Source of the DNA: Embleya sp040605455
GTDB lineage: Bacteria > Actinomycetota > Actinomycetes > Streptomycetales > Streptomycetaceae
NCBI RefSeq assembly: GCF_040605455.1
Contig: NZ_JBEXCV010000045.1
Location: 1 to 57,206, forward strand
Reading direction: 5' to 3'
DNA length: 57,206 nucleotides
Shown here: in pieces, positions 8,974 through 16,960 of the stretch
How positions within the stretch are numbered: the stretch's first letter is position 1
How the letters are laid out: every line of letters begins with the position of its first letter
Made by a program: the position numbers and the translations under genes
Notes under the pieces: generated by a model
The model's input: only the letters and a program-made list of their open reading frames with translations
Databases searched by the model: none
What the model was told of the DNA's origin: nothing

Positions 8974-9125
8974 GCAGGGCCGCAGCCCGCGTCGGGGTGG
9001 GTACGCGCTTCCGCTACGACGGAGAGACCGTCGAGGTGGTCCGAGATGGCAGCGACCACCTCGGGCAATGAGGTCGTCCTGAAGGACGGCCGGGGGCGAC
9101 TCGTGCGCTTGTCCCTCAAAGGGCA
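8970..9125 (+). pseudogene. TnsB-like transposase, 5' fragment (left copy)
   Basis: It begins with the ATG overlapping the tnsA stop and reads GVGTRFRYDGETVEVV, then hits a TGA at about 9069. The neighbouring frame continues correctly with NEVVLKDGRGRLVRLSLKG. This is the N-terminus of the TnsB/Mu-type transposase partner, carrying a frameshift and cut off exactly where the terminal inverted repeat at 9126 begins. The rest of the gene is not found on the far side of that element. Confidence 0.65.
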
Positions 9126-9149
9126 GTGTGCATCGTGAAGTTGCAGGTC
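9126..9149 (+). repeat. Left terminal inverted repeat
   Basis: It begins GTGTGCATCGTGAAG and is the exact reverse complement of 11411-11434 over 24 bases. The match continues inward with about four mismatches to 9166. Confidence 0.9.
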
Positions 9150-9374
9150 ACCGGTGTGGTGTGAGGGGGGCCGTAGGGGGACTCGTGCTGGTCGGCGGCC
9201 GGTGTCCATGGCGAAGATCGTCCGACCGGTCAGCTGGAGTGCTTCTCGGGTTCTGCTGTACTTGCTCGGGGGCTGGCCAGCACTCTGGAATCATTCCCCG
9301 CGCCAGGCGGCTGACCGGCCACCAGGGCACACCGCAGCGAGTGGCGCCGATGCGCGCAGGACGGAGTGCAAGTC

Positions 9375-9890
9375 ATGATCCTCCCGAAGGTCCGGGACCC
9401 TCGCTTCGTGACGATCCGCCGTGGTGGAACTCTCACTGATGCGGATCACCGTCTCCTCGCTCTATGGGCTGCCTCGTGCGCAGAGCATGTCCTTGGCCAC
9501 TTCGAGTCGGCCCAGCCTGGGGACCCGCGACCGCGCCAGGCGATCGAGCATGCCCGGGCCTGGGTACGTGGCGAGGTCAAGATGATGCAGGCTCGCGCGG
9601 CGGGCGGCCATGCGATGGGGGCAGCCAGAGACCTGCGCGGGGCAGCACGGCATGCCGCGTACGCCGCAGGCCAGGCCGGGGTTGTCGCCCATGTCGCCGC
9701 GCACGAGCTCGGCGCGGCTGCCTACGCGATCAAGGCCGTACGTGCAGCGGCGCTGGAAGGCGAGAACGAGACCGCAGGACGACTCGAGTGCCAGTGGCAG
9801 CGCGATCAGCTCCCGGAGGCGATCCGTGAGCTCGTACTTGATGACCAGAGGTTGCGCAACGACATCTGCTGGTCGGTGTTCGACTGTTGA
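9375..9890 (+). CDS. Imm-5-family putative immunity protein (IS passenger)
   Basis: The 171-residue, Ala-rich, all-helical protein matches the Imm-5 family of predicted immunity proteins from polymorphic toxin systems. The N-terminal signature is LTDADHRLLALWAASCAEHV followed by PGDPRPRQAIEHARAW. Later come the typical GAARHAAYAAGQAGVVAHVA and ELGAAAYAIKAV repeats. ATG 9375 is preferred over GTG 9366 because GGAG lies eight bases before it. It sits inside the 9126-11434 element, upstream of the coiled-coil gene. No cognate toxin is seen nearby, so the 'immunity' label is by family only. Confidence 0.72.
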   Translation: MILPKVRDPRFVTIRRGGTLTDADHRLLALWAASCAEHVLGHFESAQPGDPRPRQAIEHARAWVRGEVKMMQARAAGGHAMGAARDLRGAARHAAYAAGQAGVVAHVAAHELGAAAYAIKAVRAAALEGENETAGRLECQWQRDQLPEAIRELVLDDQRLRNDICWSVFDC

Positions 9891-9977
9891 GTCGGATTCT
9901 GCTGCGTCTGCCGTGGGGGTCCGTCTACGATCCGTCGCTGTGCGGATACGCCGCCGGGTCGCGGGGAGGGTATGGGG

Positions 9978-10433
9978 ATGTCGGAGCTGGAGCGGATCAC
10001 GGCTCGCCGGAGCGAGTTGGATGCGCTCGCCGAGGAGCTGGGCAAGCAGCTTCAGGAGGTCCAGGCGGAGCGGGAGGAGTTGGTGATCGCCGAGCGGGTC
10101 CTGCAGCGGCTGGCTGAGCAGGATCGGGTCGAGGCGCAGGCCGCCGTGCTGGAGGCCCCGGTGAAGGTGCAGGTGGCGGGGCGTGCGGCGCTGCTGGTCC
10201 CGCACCGCGGCGAGTGCCCGGACGAGACCGCGCTGCCCGGTGACTACCAGCGGATCTTGTCAATCGTGCGGGCCGCCGGCGGCCCGGTACAGGTGCGGGC
10301 GGTGGGCGAGGAGCTGGGCCTGGAAGTGGAGGTGCGTGGGAAGTTGGAGCCACTGCGGGCGAAGCTGGTCAAGCTTGCGGACCGCGGCTGGCTGCACAAA
10401 CGTGGCGACGGGAAGTTCACCGCCCGCCTGTAG
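9978..10433 (+). CDS. Coiled-coil plus winged-helix-like protein (IS passenger)
   Basis: The 151-residue protein has two parts. Residues 1-55 form a heptad-rich coiled coil (ERITARRSELDALAEELGKQ onward). Residues 85-151 look like a small winged helix, with YQRILSIVRAAGGPVQVRAV and KLVKLADRGWLHKRGDGKFT. Such proteins recur in Streptomyces near transposases, without known function. The start at 9978 is chosen because GGGAGGG is seven bases upstream; the ATG at 9972 is too close to it. It could bind DNA ends or regulate the downstream transposase; that is inference. Confidence 0.7.
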   Translation: MSELERITARRSELDALAEELGKQLQEVQAEREELVIAERVLQRLAEQDRVEAQAAVLEAPVKVQVAGRAALLVPHRGECPDETALPGDYQRILSIVRAAGGPVQVRAVGEELGLEVEVRGKLEPLRAKLVKLADRGWLHKRGDGKFTARL

Positions 10434-10497
10434 CCGAGCCGGAGGTGTGCGCCGCCACGGCGTAACCTCAGGGTCCCCGGCGGCAGTTGATTTTGGT

Positions 10498-11337
10498 GTG
10501 AAGAAAAACAACCCTCACGCCGAGGGCCCCGATGGTCTTGTCTACACCGCTCGCCTGCCGCTGTCGAGTGCCACCCTGAACTGGCTCGCCGACCTGATAC
10601 GCGGCCACCTGAAGAAGATCGGCTCCAGGTGGCGGGCCCTGTCCGCCGGGAAGATCGCCGGAATCGTGCTGGCGGTGCTGCGCTTTGACCAGCGGCCCGG
10701 CGACCTGGCCGGCGGGAACGGCGTGCACCGCACCACCGTCACCCGGTGGGTGAGGGAGGTCGTGGGCCTGCTGGCCGCCCGCGCCCCGCGCCTGGACCGC
10801 GCGCTCAAGAAGATCGCCCGATCGGGTGGCGGGGTGGTGCTGCTGGACGGCTCCCTGATACGCACCCGTCGGCGCACCGGGGCCGAGAACCGGAAGAATT
10901 ACTCCGGCAAGCACAAATGCCACGGCCTGCTCGTGATCGCGCTCACCGACGACAAGGGCCGCTTGGTGTGGGTCTCCGCGGTCCGGCCCGGACGCACCTC
11001 GGAGATCACCGCCTGCCGCCACGACCGACTCACCGCCCATCTGCGCGCGGCCGGCCTCGGCGCGATCGCCGACCTGGGCTTCGTCGGCCTCGACGACAGC
11101 GGCCCGGACGCCGACCCAGCGGTGATCACCGGCTACAAGGCCGCCCGCAACCGGCCCTTGACCCGAGGGCAGAAGCTGTCCAACAAGGTGCTGGCCGCGG
11201 TCCGGGCGCCAGTCGAGCACGGCTTCGCCCACCTGAAGAACTGGCGCGTGCTCAGCAAGGTCCGCACCGACCCGAAGTGGGCGACCGCGCTGGTACGGGC
11301 CCTGCTGGTCCTGACGAACCGCGAAATCGCCCGCTGA
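10498..11337 (+). CDS. IS5-family transposase (DDE_Tnp_4)
   Basis: The protein of about 280 residues has an N-terminal helix-turn-helix region (LAGGNGVHRTTVTRWVREV) and a DDE core. First Asp: GGVVLLDGSLIRTRRRTG; then NYSGKHKCHGLLVIALTDDK; second Asp: AIADLGFVGLDD; Glu: PVEHGFAHLKNWRVL. This matches the IS5 members common in Streptomyces. The GTG at 10498 is the best visible start, but a start slightly downstream is possible. It ends 97 bases before the right terminal repeat, as expected for its own element. Confidence 0.85.
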   Translation: MKKNNPHAEGPDGLVYTARLPLSSATLNWLADLIRGHLKKIGSRWRALSAGKIAGIVLAVLRFDQRPGDLAGGNGVHRTTVTRWVREVVGLLAARAPRLDRALKKIARSGGGVVLLDGSLIRTRRRTGAENRKNYSGKHKCHGLLVIALTDDKGRLVWVSAVRPGRTSEITACRHDRLTAHLRAAGLGAIADLGFVGLDDSGPDADPAVITGYKAARNRPLTRGQKLSNKVLAAVRAPVEHGFAHLKNWRVLSKVRTDPKWATALVRALLVLTNREIAR

Positions 11338-11410
11338 CCGACGATCTTCGCGAAAGTCATCCGCCCATGACCAGCGTGAGCACGCCGACATCGACGCACA
11401 CCAGACCCGC

Positions 11411-11434
11411 GACCTGCAACTTCACGATGCACAC
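11411..11434 (-). repeat. Right terminal inverted repeat
   Basis: Exact 24-base reverse complement of 9126-9149, with imperfect pairing continuing inward to about 11394. Immediately outside lies noncoding DNA leading to the right tnsA-like gene. Confidence 0.9.
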
Positions 11435-11564
11435 CGCTCATTGCGGTGCGCTCTGTACGGCAGCGTTTGCCTCTTTCGTGGGGTTTGATCTCACTTCGCT
11501 GGTCTCGTTCTCACTGCACCTGTCACGGTCGCCTCCGGTGTGTACGTGAGTACTGGAGGTGACG

Positions 11565-12293
11565 ATGGACCCGGATCTGATCGAGGTCGAGTGGGCTGAT
11601 GGGGGCGGTGGTGGGCTGCGGACGTCGGTTCTCGGGGCGGCGGTTCGGGTTGCGTTCGAGTCGGTGCTTCCGGTCCGGCGTTTTGCTTCCTACCGAGGGC
11701 AGCGGCACTTTCCGGGGTGGTACTGGGCTGCGACGACCGAGTCGTTGGTGGGATTCGAGTCCTGGCTGGAGCGGGACCGGGCGATGTTGCTCGACCATGA
11801 TCGGCGGGTGGTGGGGCTGGCGTCGCAGCCGTTCCGGGTGTCGTGGCCGGGGCCGACGCGCCGGATCTCGCATACGCCGGACTACTTCGCACGGTTGGAC
11901 GACGGCTCGGGGTTGGTGATCGATGTCCGGCCGGCGGACCGAGTGGGGCCGGATGACGCGGTGAAGTTCGCGGCGACCGAGGCGATGTGCAGGGCGATGG
12001 GGTGCTGGTCGTTTTCGCTGGTACACGAGCCGGATCCGGTGGAGATGGCCAATGTCCGCTGGCTGTCGGGCTATCGGCACCCGCGCAACCGGGTCGGCAC
12101 GGTCGCGGCCCGGCTTGAAGAGGCTTTCCACGAGCCGCAGTTGCTGATGGACGGGGCCGAGGCGGCGGGTGACCCGTTGGCGGTGCTGCCCACGCTCTTT
12201 CACCTGTTGTGGTGGGGTGACCTGCACACCGATCTGAGGATTCCGCTGAGCGATGGCACCCGGGTCGGACTCGCGGCGGTGAACCATGGGTGA
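11565..12293 (+). CDS. TnsA-like transposon endonuclease (right copy)
   Basis: The 242-residue protein starts at ATG 11565, with GGAGG five bases upstream. It has the same organisation as the left copy: an N-terminal RFASYRGQRHFPGWYWAATT block, the nuclease core RISHTPDYFARLDD then GLVIDVRP, and VRWLSGYRHPRN. The last residue of the PD...DxK signature is Arg instead of Lys, which is seen in some actinomycete relatives and may or may not allow cleavage. It overlaps the next gene by eight bases, a sign of coupling to its TnsB partner. The partner is truncated, so the system is not functional here. Confidence 0.78.
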   Translation: MDPDLIEVEWADGGGGGLRTSVLGAAVRVAFESVLPVRRFASYRGQRHFPGWYWAATTESLVGFESWLERDRAMLLDHDRRVVGLASQPFRVSWPGPTRRISHTPDYFARLDDGSGLVIDVRPADRVGPDDAVKFAATEAMCRAMGCWSFSLVHEPDPVEMANVRWLSGYRHPRNRVGTVAARLEEAFHEPQLLMDGAEAAGDPLAVLPTLFHLLWWGDLHTDLRIPLSDGTRVGLAAVNHG

Positions 12294-12845
12294 GTTGGCT
12301 CCCCGAGGGGTGCTGCGGGTCGGGGACCGGATCCGGTTCGAGGGCCGCACTCGGCAGATCGTCGGACTGGAGGGAACGGCTCTGCGGCTGGTCGGCGAGG
12401 AGGGGGACGTCAGCGTGATGGCGGCCTCTCACGTGATGGCCGCCACCGACTTCGAAGTCCTGGGGCAGGCACCCGATGCGGTCCCGGAGGCGACGTTGCC
12501 GCCGTTCGCCCTGGTGGACGCGCTGCCTCCGCCGGTGGTCGAGCAGGCCCGGTTCTGGGAACGGCACGTCGTGGAAGTGATCACCGGCCTGCCCCCGGAC
12601 GCGGAGGAGGGAACCGCTCCTCGTCCCGAGTTCGACCCGGCCTGGCGGACCCTGCTGGAGCGGGAGGCCGCGAAGGTTGCCGAGTTGGTGGCCGGCGGAC
12701 AGCAGCTCAGCCAACGGACGTTCCTGCGGATGCGTCAGCGTTACGAAGCCGAGGGGCTGTGGGGACTGGTGGACGGCCGGTTCCGGAAGCCGCCGGCGCC
12801 GATCCCAGGCACCGGTCGGGTTGACGAACGTGTCGTATCGTCGGC
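12286..12845 (+). pseudogene. TnsB/Mu-type transposase, 5' third only (right copy)
   Basis: The N-terminal part (about 185 residues) shows the domain start GVLRVGDRIRFEGRTRQIVG followed by a linker. Next comes a helix-turn-helix region with SQRTFLRMRQRYEAEGLWGL and VDGRFRKPP, as in TnsB-like transposases that carry an rve integrase core. The core is absent. Similarity stops after TGRVDERVV near 12840, where an ArsR-type pseudogene on the opposite strand begins. No tnsC or tniQ homologue is seen. Confidence 0.75.
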
Positions 12846-12847
12846 CA

Positions 12848-13760
12848 TCACTCGTCGATCGCCGTCAACCTCTCCCGCCGGTACACCACGTGCGTGCCGT
12901 CGCGTTGTCGATCGACCAACCCGGCGCGATACAGCAGTTGCAGGTGATGCGACGCGGTCGAGCGCGCCACGCCTAGCCGGGAGGCGACTTCGGCGGTGGT
13001 GGCACCGCCGGTCAACTTGGCAAGGATCAGCGCACGCGTCTCCCCCATCACCTCACCGAGTCCCGTCGCGGCCGGCTTGCGACCCCGCTGGCCGCGCCCG
13101 GTGCGCCGATCGGGCCTGGCCGGATAGTGAATGACCGGGCTGCGCCGATCGGGAGATCCCGGCGGATCGATGGCGAACCGCGTGCGGTGGAACCACGGTG
13201 AGGGTTGGAAGATCAGGCGCGGCTCGGCGAGACGCGCCCCACGCGGATGCGGATACCGCAACCCGATGTCGATCCCACCGCCGTTCCAGACCACACACCC
13301 CGTCGAGATTGTCGATCGCGGCCACGAGCCCCGCGCCCGCCGCCGTACGTGCCCGGGAGGCGATGTCGGCCTCCAGAGAGTCGCGGATGCGCGGCCAATC
13401 GGCCCGACGACGGCGTGGAACAGCCGGGCGAGCTGATCCGCGGCGGCCTGCGTCAGGTCCGCCTCGCCCTGCTCCGTCGCACGGGCGAGCTTGCCCGGTA
13501 ACTTCCCCCGCCGGTGATGATGGCGATCTCATGCCGGATCCGATCGGTTCCGGTGGCGGTGATCACGTGCAACTCCTCGTCCAGATGACCGATGTGCGCC
13601 GCTGGAAGCGGACGCAGGAAGTCCGGACAATAGCCGTGCGCACGGCGGGGCCGGAGCGGTCGCCCGAACGCGGTGTCCAAGGCCGTAGTCCCGTGCGGCG
13701 GGTTCTGCTCCGTCCCCGACGCCACAACGACCGTGTGCGGACGGCTGGTGCGGAACCTGA
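12848..13760 (-). pseudogene. ArsR-type winged-helix regulator (DUF5937-like), multiply frameshifted
   Basis: The C-terminal 95 residues (12848-13140) form a clear ArsR winged helix: RALILAKLTGGATTAEVASR, then LGVARSTASHHLQLLYRAGL and VDRQRDGTHVVYRRE. Upstream pieces in other frames align with the N-terminal domain of these regulators: ADWPRIRDSLEADIASRART (13290-13410) and YCPDFLRPLPAAHIGHLDEE (about 13570-13630). At least two indels separate them, so the gene is dead. No start was identified. Confidence 0.7.
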
Positions 13761-14007
13761 GGCGGCCCCGCACCAGCCGAGAATCGTCGTTCTTCGCAGC
13801 CGCGGACGCCAGGCCGCCTACGCTCACGGCACGGCGATCACCTGCGGCCGGCGAGGCGACTTCGAGAACACCGCCGTCGACGCACTGCACGCCGAGGGGC
13901 TCCGGCTGCCGGCTCCCGGACATCAACGGGCCGGGGAAGGTGCACCGCCACGGCCTCGGTTGCCCATCGCGTCCGCCAAGAAGCTTCCGCGGAAAGGACT
14001 CAGGACA

Positions 14008-14532
14008 CTAGCCGACCTGCTCCACTGTCCAGTAATGGGAGGTGACGGGGACCCTCTGCACGACGAGACGGCCTGTGACACCGGGGTTGTCCACCAGACT
14101 GCCCCAGGACGCGGAGTGGTCGCCGGGTGTGTGCTCGATGTCGACGTACACAGGGCTTCCCGGACTGTCGGAGCCGACGGAGACGGTCCAGTCCGCGTAA
14201 ATGTCACCGCAGTTGTCGCTGACGACCACGTGGTAGAAGTCCGTCACTCGCAGGCACGCGTGCCGGCCGGAGCCTTGGGCGGAGACCTCCATCGTCCCGT
14301 TGGAGCGTTGCCGCACCTGCCAGTTTGCCGAGGTCGATGCGGTCTCCGTGCAGGCGCCGAGAGATACCGTCCCGACGCTCCCGCCGGTTTTGGGCCAGGT
14401 CAGGCACTTTCCGTCGCTGAGTGCCGGGAATCGATAGACACCGTCCATCAGCGGGGCGGCTTGGGCGGGCTGGGCAAGAACAGCAACCGCAGCCAGGGCA
14501 GCGGCTGTCACAGCGACGAAACGAGAACGCAC
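14008..14532 (-). CDS. Small secreted protein, ricin-lectin-like
   Basis: The 174-residue protein has a clear signal peptide: MRSRF, a hydrophobic AVTAAALAAVAVLAQ stretch, and an AQA-A cleavage site near residue 26. The mature part has four Cys residues and a lectin-like repeat pattern (GKCLTWP, GRHACLRV, WQVRQR), suggesting a beta-trefoil or related secreted domain. I do not recognise a named family. GAGG precedes the ATG on the minus strand (GAGGAGTTCCCAGCC before it). It stands alone among remnants but shows no defect itself. Confidence 0.68.
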   Translation of the reverse strand: MRSRFVAVTAAALAAVAVLAQPAQAAPLMDGVYRFPALSDGKCLTWPKTGGSVGTVSLGACTETASTSANWQVRQRSNGTMEVSAQGSGRHACLRVTDFYHVVVSDNCGDIYADWTVSVGSDSPGSPVYVDIEHTPGDHSASWGSLVDNPGVTGRLVVQRVPVTSHYWTVEQVG

Positions 14533-15014
14533 GGCTGGGAACTCCTCGGACAGTCGTGGGTGAGCCGATTGCGCGGCGCGAAGCCGTTACGGACTCACCC
14601 GCCGCTCGGTTGGCGGCGGGATCGATACTCGAACGCCGGCTCGTCGCGCCGCAGCCCGAGAGGCGTTCCGTCACCCGCCCGGCCGAACGCCGTCACTCCG
14701 CGGTGTGAACGGTGTATACGCGTCGCCGTATCCCTTCGGCAGCGACGGCTCGGGCCCCGCTCCGTGCACGCGCACGCCCGTGCCTCCTCGCCGCCGACCA
14801 GCGGGATCGGACCGGTTTGCGGACCGACAGAGACGGGCGGACATTCTGCTTTTGAGCAGTTCCCTCCCTGTTCCTCGCGCTCAACCGCTGTGATGGTGCG
14901 CGGTTTGTGCCCGTGACGGTGCCCATCGACCCTGGCCATTCATCGAAGGGTGCCGGTCGCGGGTCGGGTCTTCGGTGCCGACAGTGCGACGCGAACGCCG
15001 CCCGGATCGCGATG
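14533..15014. other. Gap, nothing recognised
   Basis: Frames are open because of GC content, but none shows a family pattern or ribosome binding site. It contains the upstream region of the secreted protein gene. Confidence 0.4.
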
Positions 15015-15310
15015 TCAGTCGCGGGGTGCGTGCAGGACCCGGTACCCGGCCTTGCCGAGCAGCCCGTCCAGGTACGCGCCGCTCGCGGCCGCGGTGGCGG
15101 CGGTCAGCAGGAATTGGCCCTCGACCGAGAGGTTGTGGGTGGAGGAGGTGCGGGCCTTCGTGAGCATCGCGTCGACGGCGGTGTGCATGGTGGGGTCGGT
15201 GGGGGTGTGCAGGACGAGCGCTGGTACCAGGCGTCGCTCGGCGTCGCGTCGGGCTTCGAGGCGGCCGCCCCACCACGCGTCCCCTGCGTCGGTGATCAGG
15301 TCGTACAGCT
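15015..15310 (-). pseudogene. C-terminal remnant of an unrecognised protein
   Basis: About 95 residues of well-formed sequence (DAWWGGRLEARRDAERRLVP, then VLHTPTDPTMHTAVDAMLTK, ending YRVLHAPRD and a stop at 15015). The frame runs on upstream to 15737, but without protein-like quality beyond about 15310. The family is not recognised; it is probably the tail of a larger gene. Confidence 0.4.
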
Positions 15311-15490
15311 GGTGCGCACGTACTCCGCCGTCGAGGGCGAGCCCGACTGGGCGTGGGCCCGGATCGACACCACTGTCGCCGTCGACTTCGCCTTCCACGC
15401 GGACGACGCCCGGATCGAGGCCGGCGACCTGCCCGACGTGCAGGACGATCGCGCTCCCTCCGTCGATCTGTGGCTGGAGTGCAAGGGGGT
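15290..15490 (+). pseudogene. Unrecognised coding-like remnant
   Basis: The plus strand reads VVQLVRTYSAVEGEPDWAWA then RIDTTVAVDFAFHADDARIE, which looks like real protein. It has no start, overlaps the end of the opposite-strand remnant, and continues into non-protein sequence. The family is unknown. Confidence 0.3.
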
Positions 15491-15663
15491 GGAAGCAGAT
15501 CTTTGCCGACGCCAACGGCCGGTGCCGTGTGCAGGGGGTCGGTGTCGCGGCGACGTCGCACCGGCTCCGACGTCCACTTGAGCGCCTGCGGACCCGACCC
15601 GAAGTCGGCGGTGACAGAGACGGGTTGAAGCTCGTGGCCGTCGTCGAAGAACCCGGAACGGGG

Positions 15664-16110
15664 GCGTATCCGCACGCGCCGCGGAACCTCCTGTCGCCGG
15701 CCCTGGCCCACGCGGCGGCCATCCGCGACCACCTCAACGAGCTCTATGTCCGTACCGCCGTCGCGGTGCTCACTGCTCCCGGCGGGCCCTACTCGCGCCA
15801 TACCCGGGAGCGGGTGCACGGTTGGCTGGCCGTCCTCGCCGGATATCTGCACACCAATACCCCCACCGGACGCACAGTCGCGCGATGGACGTTCGTCCGG
15901 AAGCGACCTGGTCCTGCACGACCTCCGGCCTCTGGTCGGTGAGTGACGCGCCCGCAGGATCCACACGGTGCTGATCGCCGTGGTGGTGATGTTCGCAGCG
16001 GGCATCGGGACACGCGACTTCGAGTCGTCGACGTACGGCCTCCTGGGCGCGGACGCGACCGCCCTGATCCTCCTTCCCACCCTGGTGGCAAGCACGTGGG
16101 GAGCGTGGAC
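15664..16110 (+). pseudogene. C-terminal remnant of a membrane-anchored protein
   Basis: Pieces in three frames follow one another: LLSPALAHAAAIRDHLNELY with VHGWLAVLAGYLHTNTPTGR, then SDLVLHDLRPLVGE, then a hydrophobic tail (LIAVVVMFAAGIGTRDFESS, ALILLPTLVASTWGAW). The last part carries two probable membrane helices. It resembles the tail of large helix-turn-helix/NACHT-like Streptomyces proteins, but I cannot name the family with confidence. Several indels make it a pseudogene. Confidence 0.4.
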
Positions 16111-16248
16111 GACTCCACGGCATGCCAACCCATCCCGGCGGCGAACCCGCCAGGGCGTCGGGCACTGGGACTGTCGACACCATGAGGCGCGGGCGAACAT
16201 TGCCTTCCGGAGGCAATCGAGTTGCCCGTGGGAGGCAAGGTCCGGATC

Positions 16249-16277
16249 CGATGTGTCGACCTCGGGTCGACACATCG
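16249..16277. repeat. Perfect 13-bp inverted repeat with 3-base loop
   Basis: Left arm CGATGTGTCGACC (16249-16261), loop TCG, right arm GGTCGACACATCG (16265-16277). It could be an operator or a terminator hairpin; no T-run follows. It lies just upstream of the primase-like remnant. Confidence 0.8.
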
Positions 16278-16299
16278 CGCGGTGAAGCCGAAGAAGTGC

Positions 16300-16440
16300 G
16301 CGGCGTTCCGAAAGCGTCACGGCGGCGACGACTGTTCGCCGCGATGTACGGGGACCGCTTCCGGCACGTGGAGGGCCTGGGCTGGTACGCGTGGGACACC
16401 TACCGGTGGCGCCGTACCGGCGGCGAGACGCCTCGGCGGT
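16300..16440 (+). pseudogene. Phage/plasmid primase-like N-terminal remnant
   Basis: The plus frame gives AAMYGDRFRHVEGLGWYAWD then TYRWRRTGGE, the conserved opening of P4/D5-type phage-plasmid DNA primases in actinomycetes (YGDRFR..EGLGW..WDG.RW). The rest of the gene is missing after about 16430. It suggests a lost integrative element or phage at this place. Confidence 0.5.
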
Positions 16441-16479
16441 GCCGTCGTCGACCTGCGTCACGACAGGGTCGGGGCAGTA

Positions 16480-16690
16480 CCGTCTCGTCCCACGCGCCGG
16501 GGTCCGCGTTGCGATCGACGGCGGTGTAGCGGCCCGTCGCGCGGTCGGCGCGCCACACCGTGTCGGGTGCGAACGCGGCGCGTGGCACGGCGAGCAGGGC
16601 CCCGCGTACCCACGAGGTGGGGAAGGCGCCCTCGGCGTCGAGGGCGCCCACGATCTCGGCGTCGTCGCGCACTACGCCTTGTCCCGTCCC
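16480..16690 (-). pseudogene. Protein-isoaspartate-methyltransferase-like N-terminal remnant
   Basis: On the minus strand, IVGALDAEGAFPTSWVRGAL then LAVPRAAFAPDTVWRADRAT and YTAVDRNADPGAWDETV match the N-terminus of the methyltransferases of this type found with FxLD-class lanthipeptides. Only about 65 residues remain and no SAM-binding motif follows. Confidence 0.5.
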
Positions 16691-16960
16691 GGGCCAGGGT
16701 CCCCGATGCCGGGCAGCGCGCCGTCCTGCTTCTGCTTGGGATCGGGCTGCGGCGGATCCGGCTGCGGCGCCGGCGGGGCACGTGGCACTGGCAAAACAGC
16801 GGCGACCGTGCCGGCTATGTCGCCACCCGCCTGTGGCAACAACACCAGCCGGCCGGGCCGCCCCGACCGTCTGCGGACACTCGTCGCCGGCGGTGCAGCC
16901 GGCTGTGCCGATGATCACCCCGAGGCGGCGGTAGTGCTGTCCTCGGCGCTCGGTCTGGTG
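16691..16960. other. Gap, no gene recognised
   Basis: Low-complexity Pro/Arg-rich frames only. It separates the remnant zone from the aldo/keto reductase stop codon at 16961. Confidence 0.35.

Larger units (their letters stand above)
9126..11434. mobile_element. IS5-type element with passenger genes, 2.3 kb
   Basis: The element is bounded by perfect 24-bp terminal inverted repeats that extend imperfectly to about 41 bp. Further in, a GCGAAGATCGTC match is shared by both ends (about 9210 and the complement near 11345). It carries three plus-strand genes: an Imm-5-like protein, a coiled-coil/winged-helix protein, and the transposase. Plain IS5 elements place the transposase start about 100 bases from the left end, but here 1.37 kb intervene. 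No clear target duplication is visible at the outer ends. It interrupts or abuts the left tnsB-like fragment. Confidence 0.72.

Noticed and set aside
9126..11434. Target-site duplication around the 2.3-kb element
   Set aside because: Bases immediately outside the two inverted repeats (GCA left, CGC right) do not match, so no duplication is claimed.
14881..16461. Minus-strand 526-residue open frame across the remnant zone
   Set aside because: It contains no continuous protein-like sequence; real pieces occur in other frames and on both strands.
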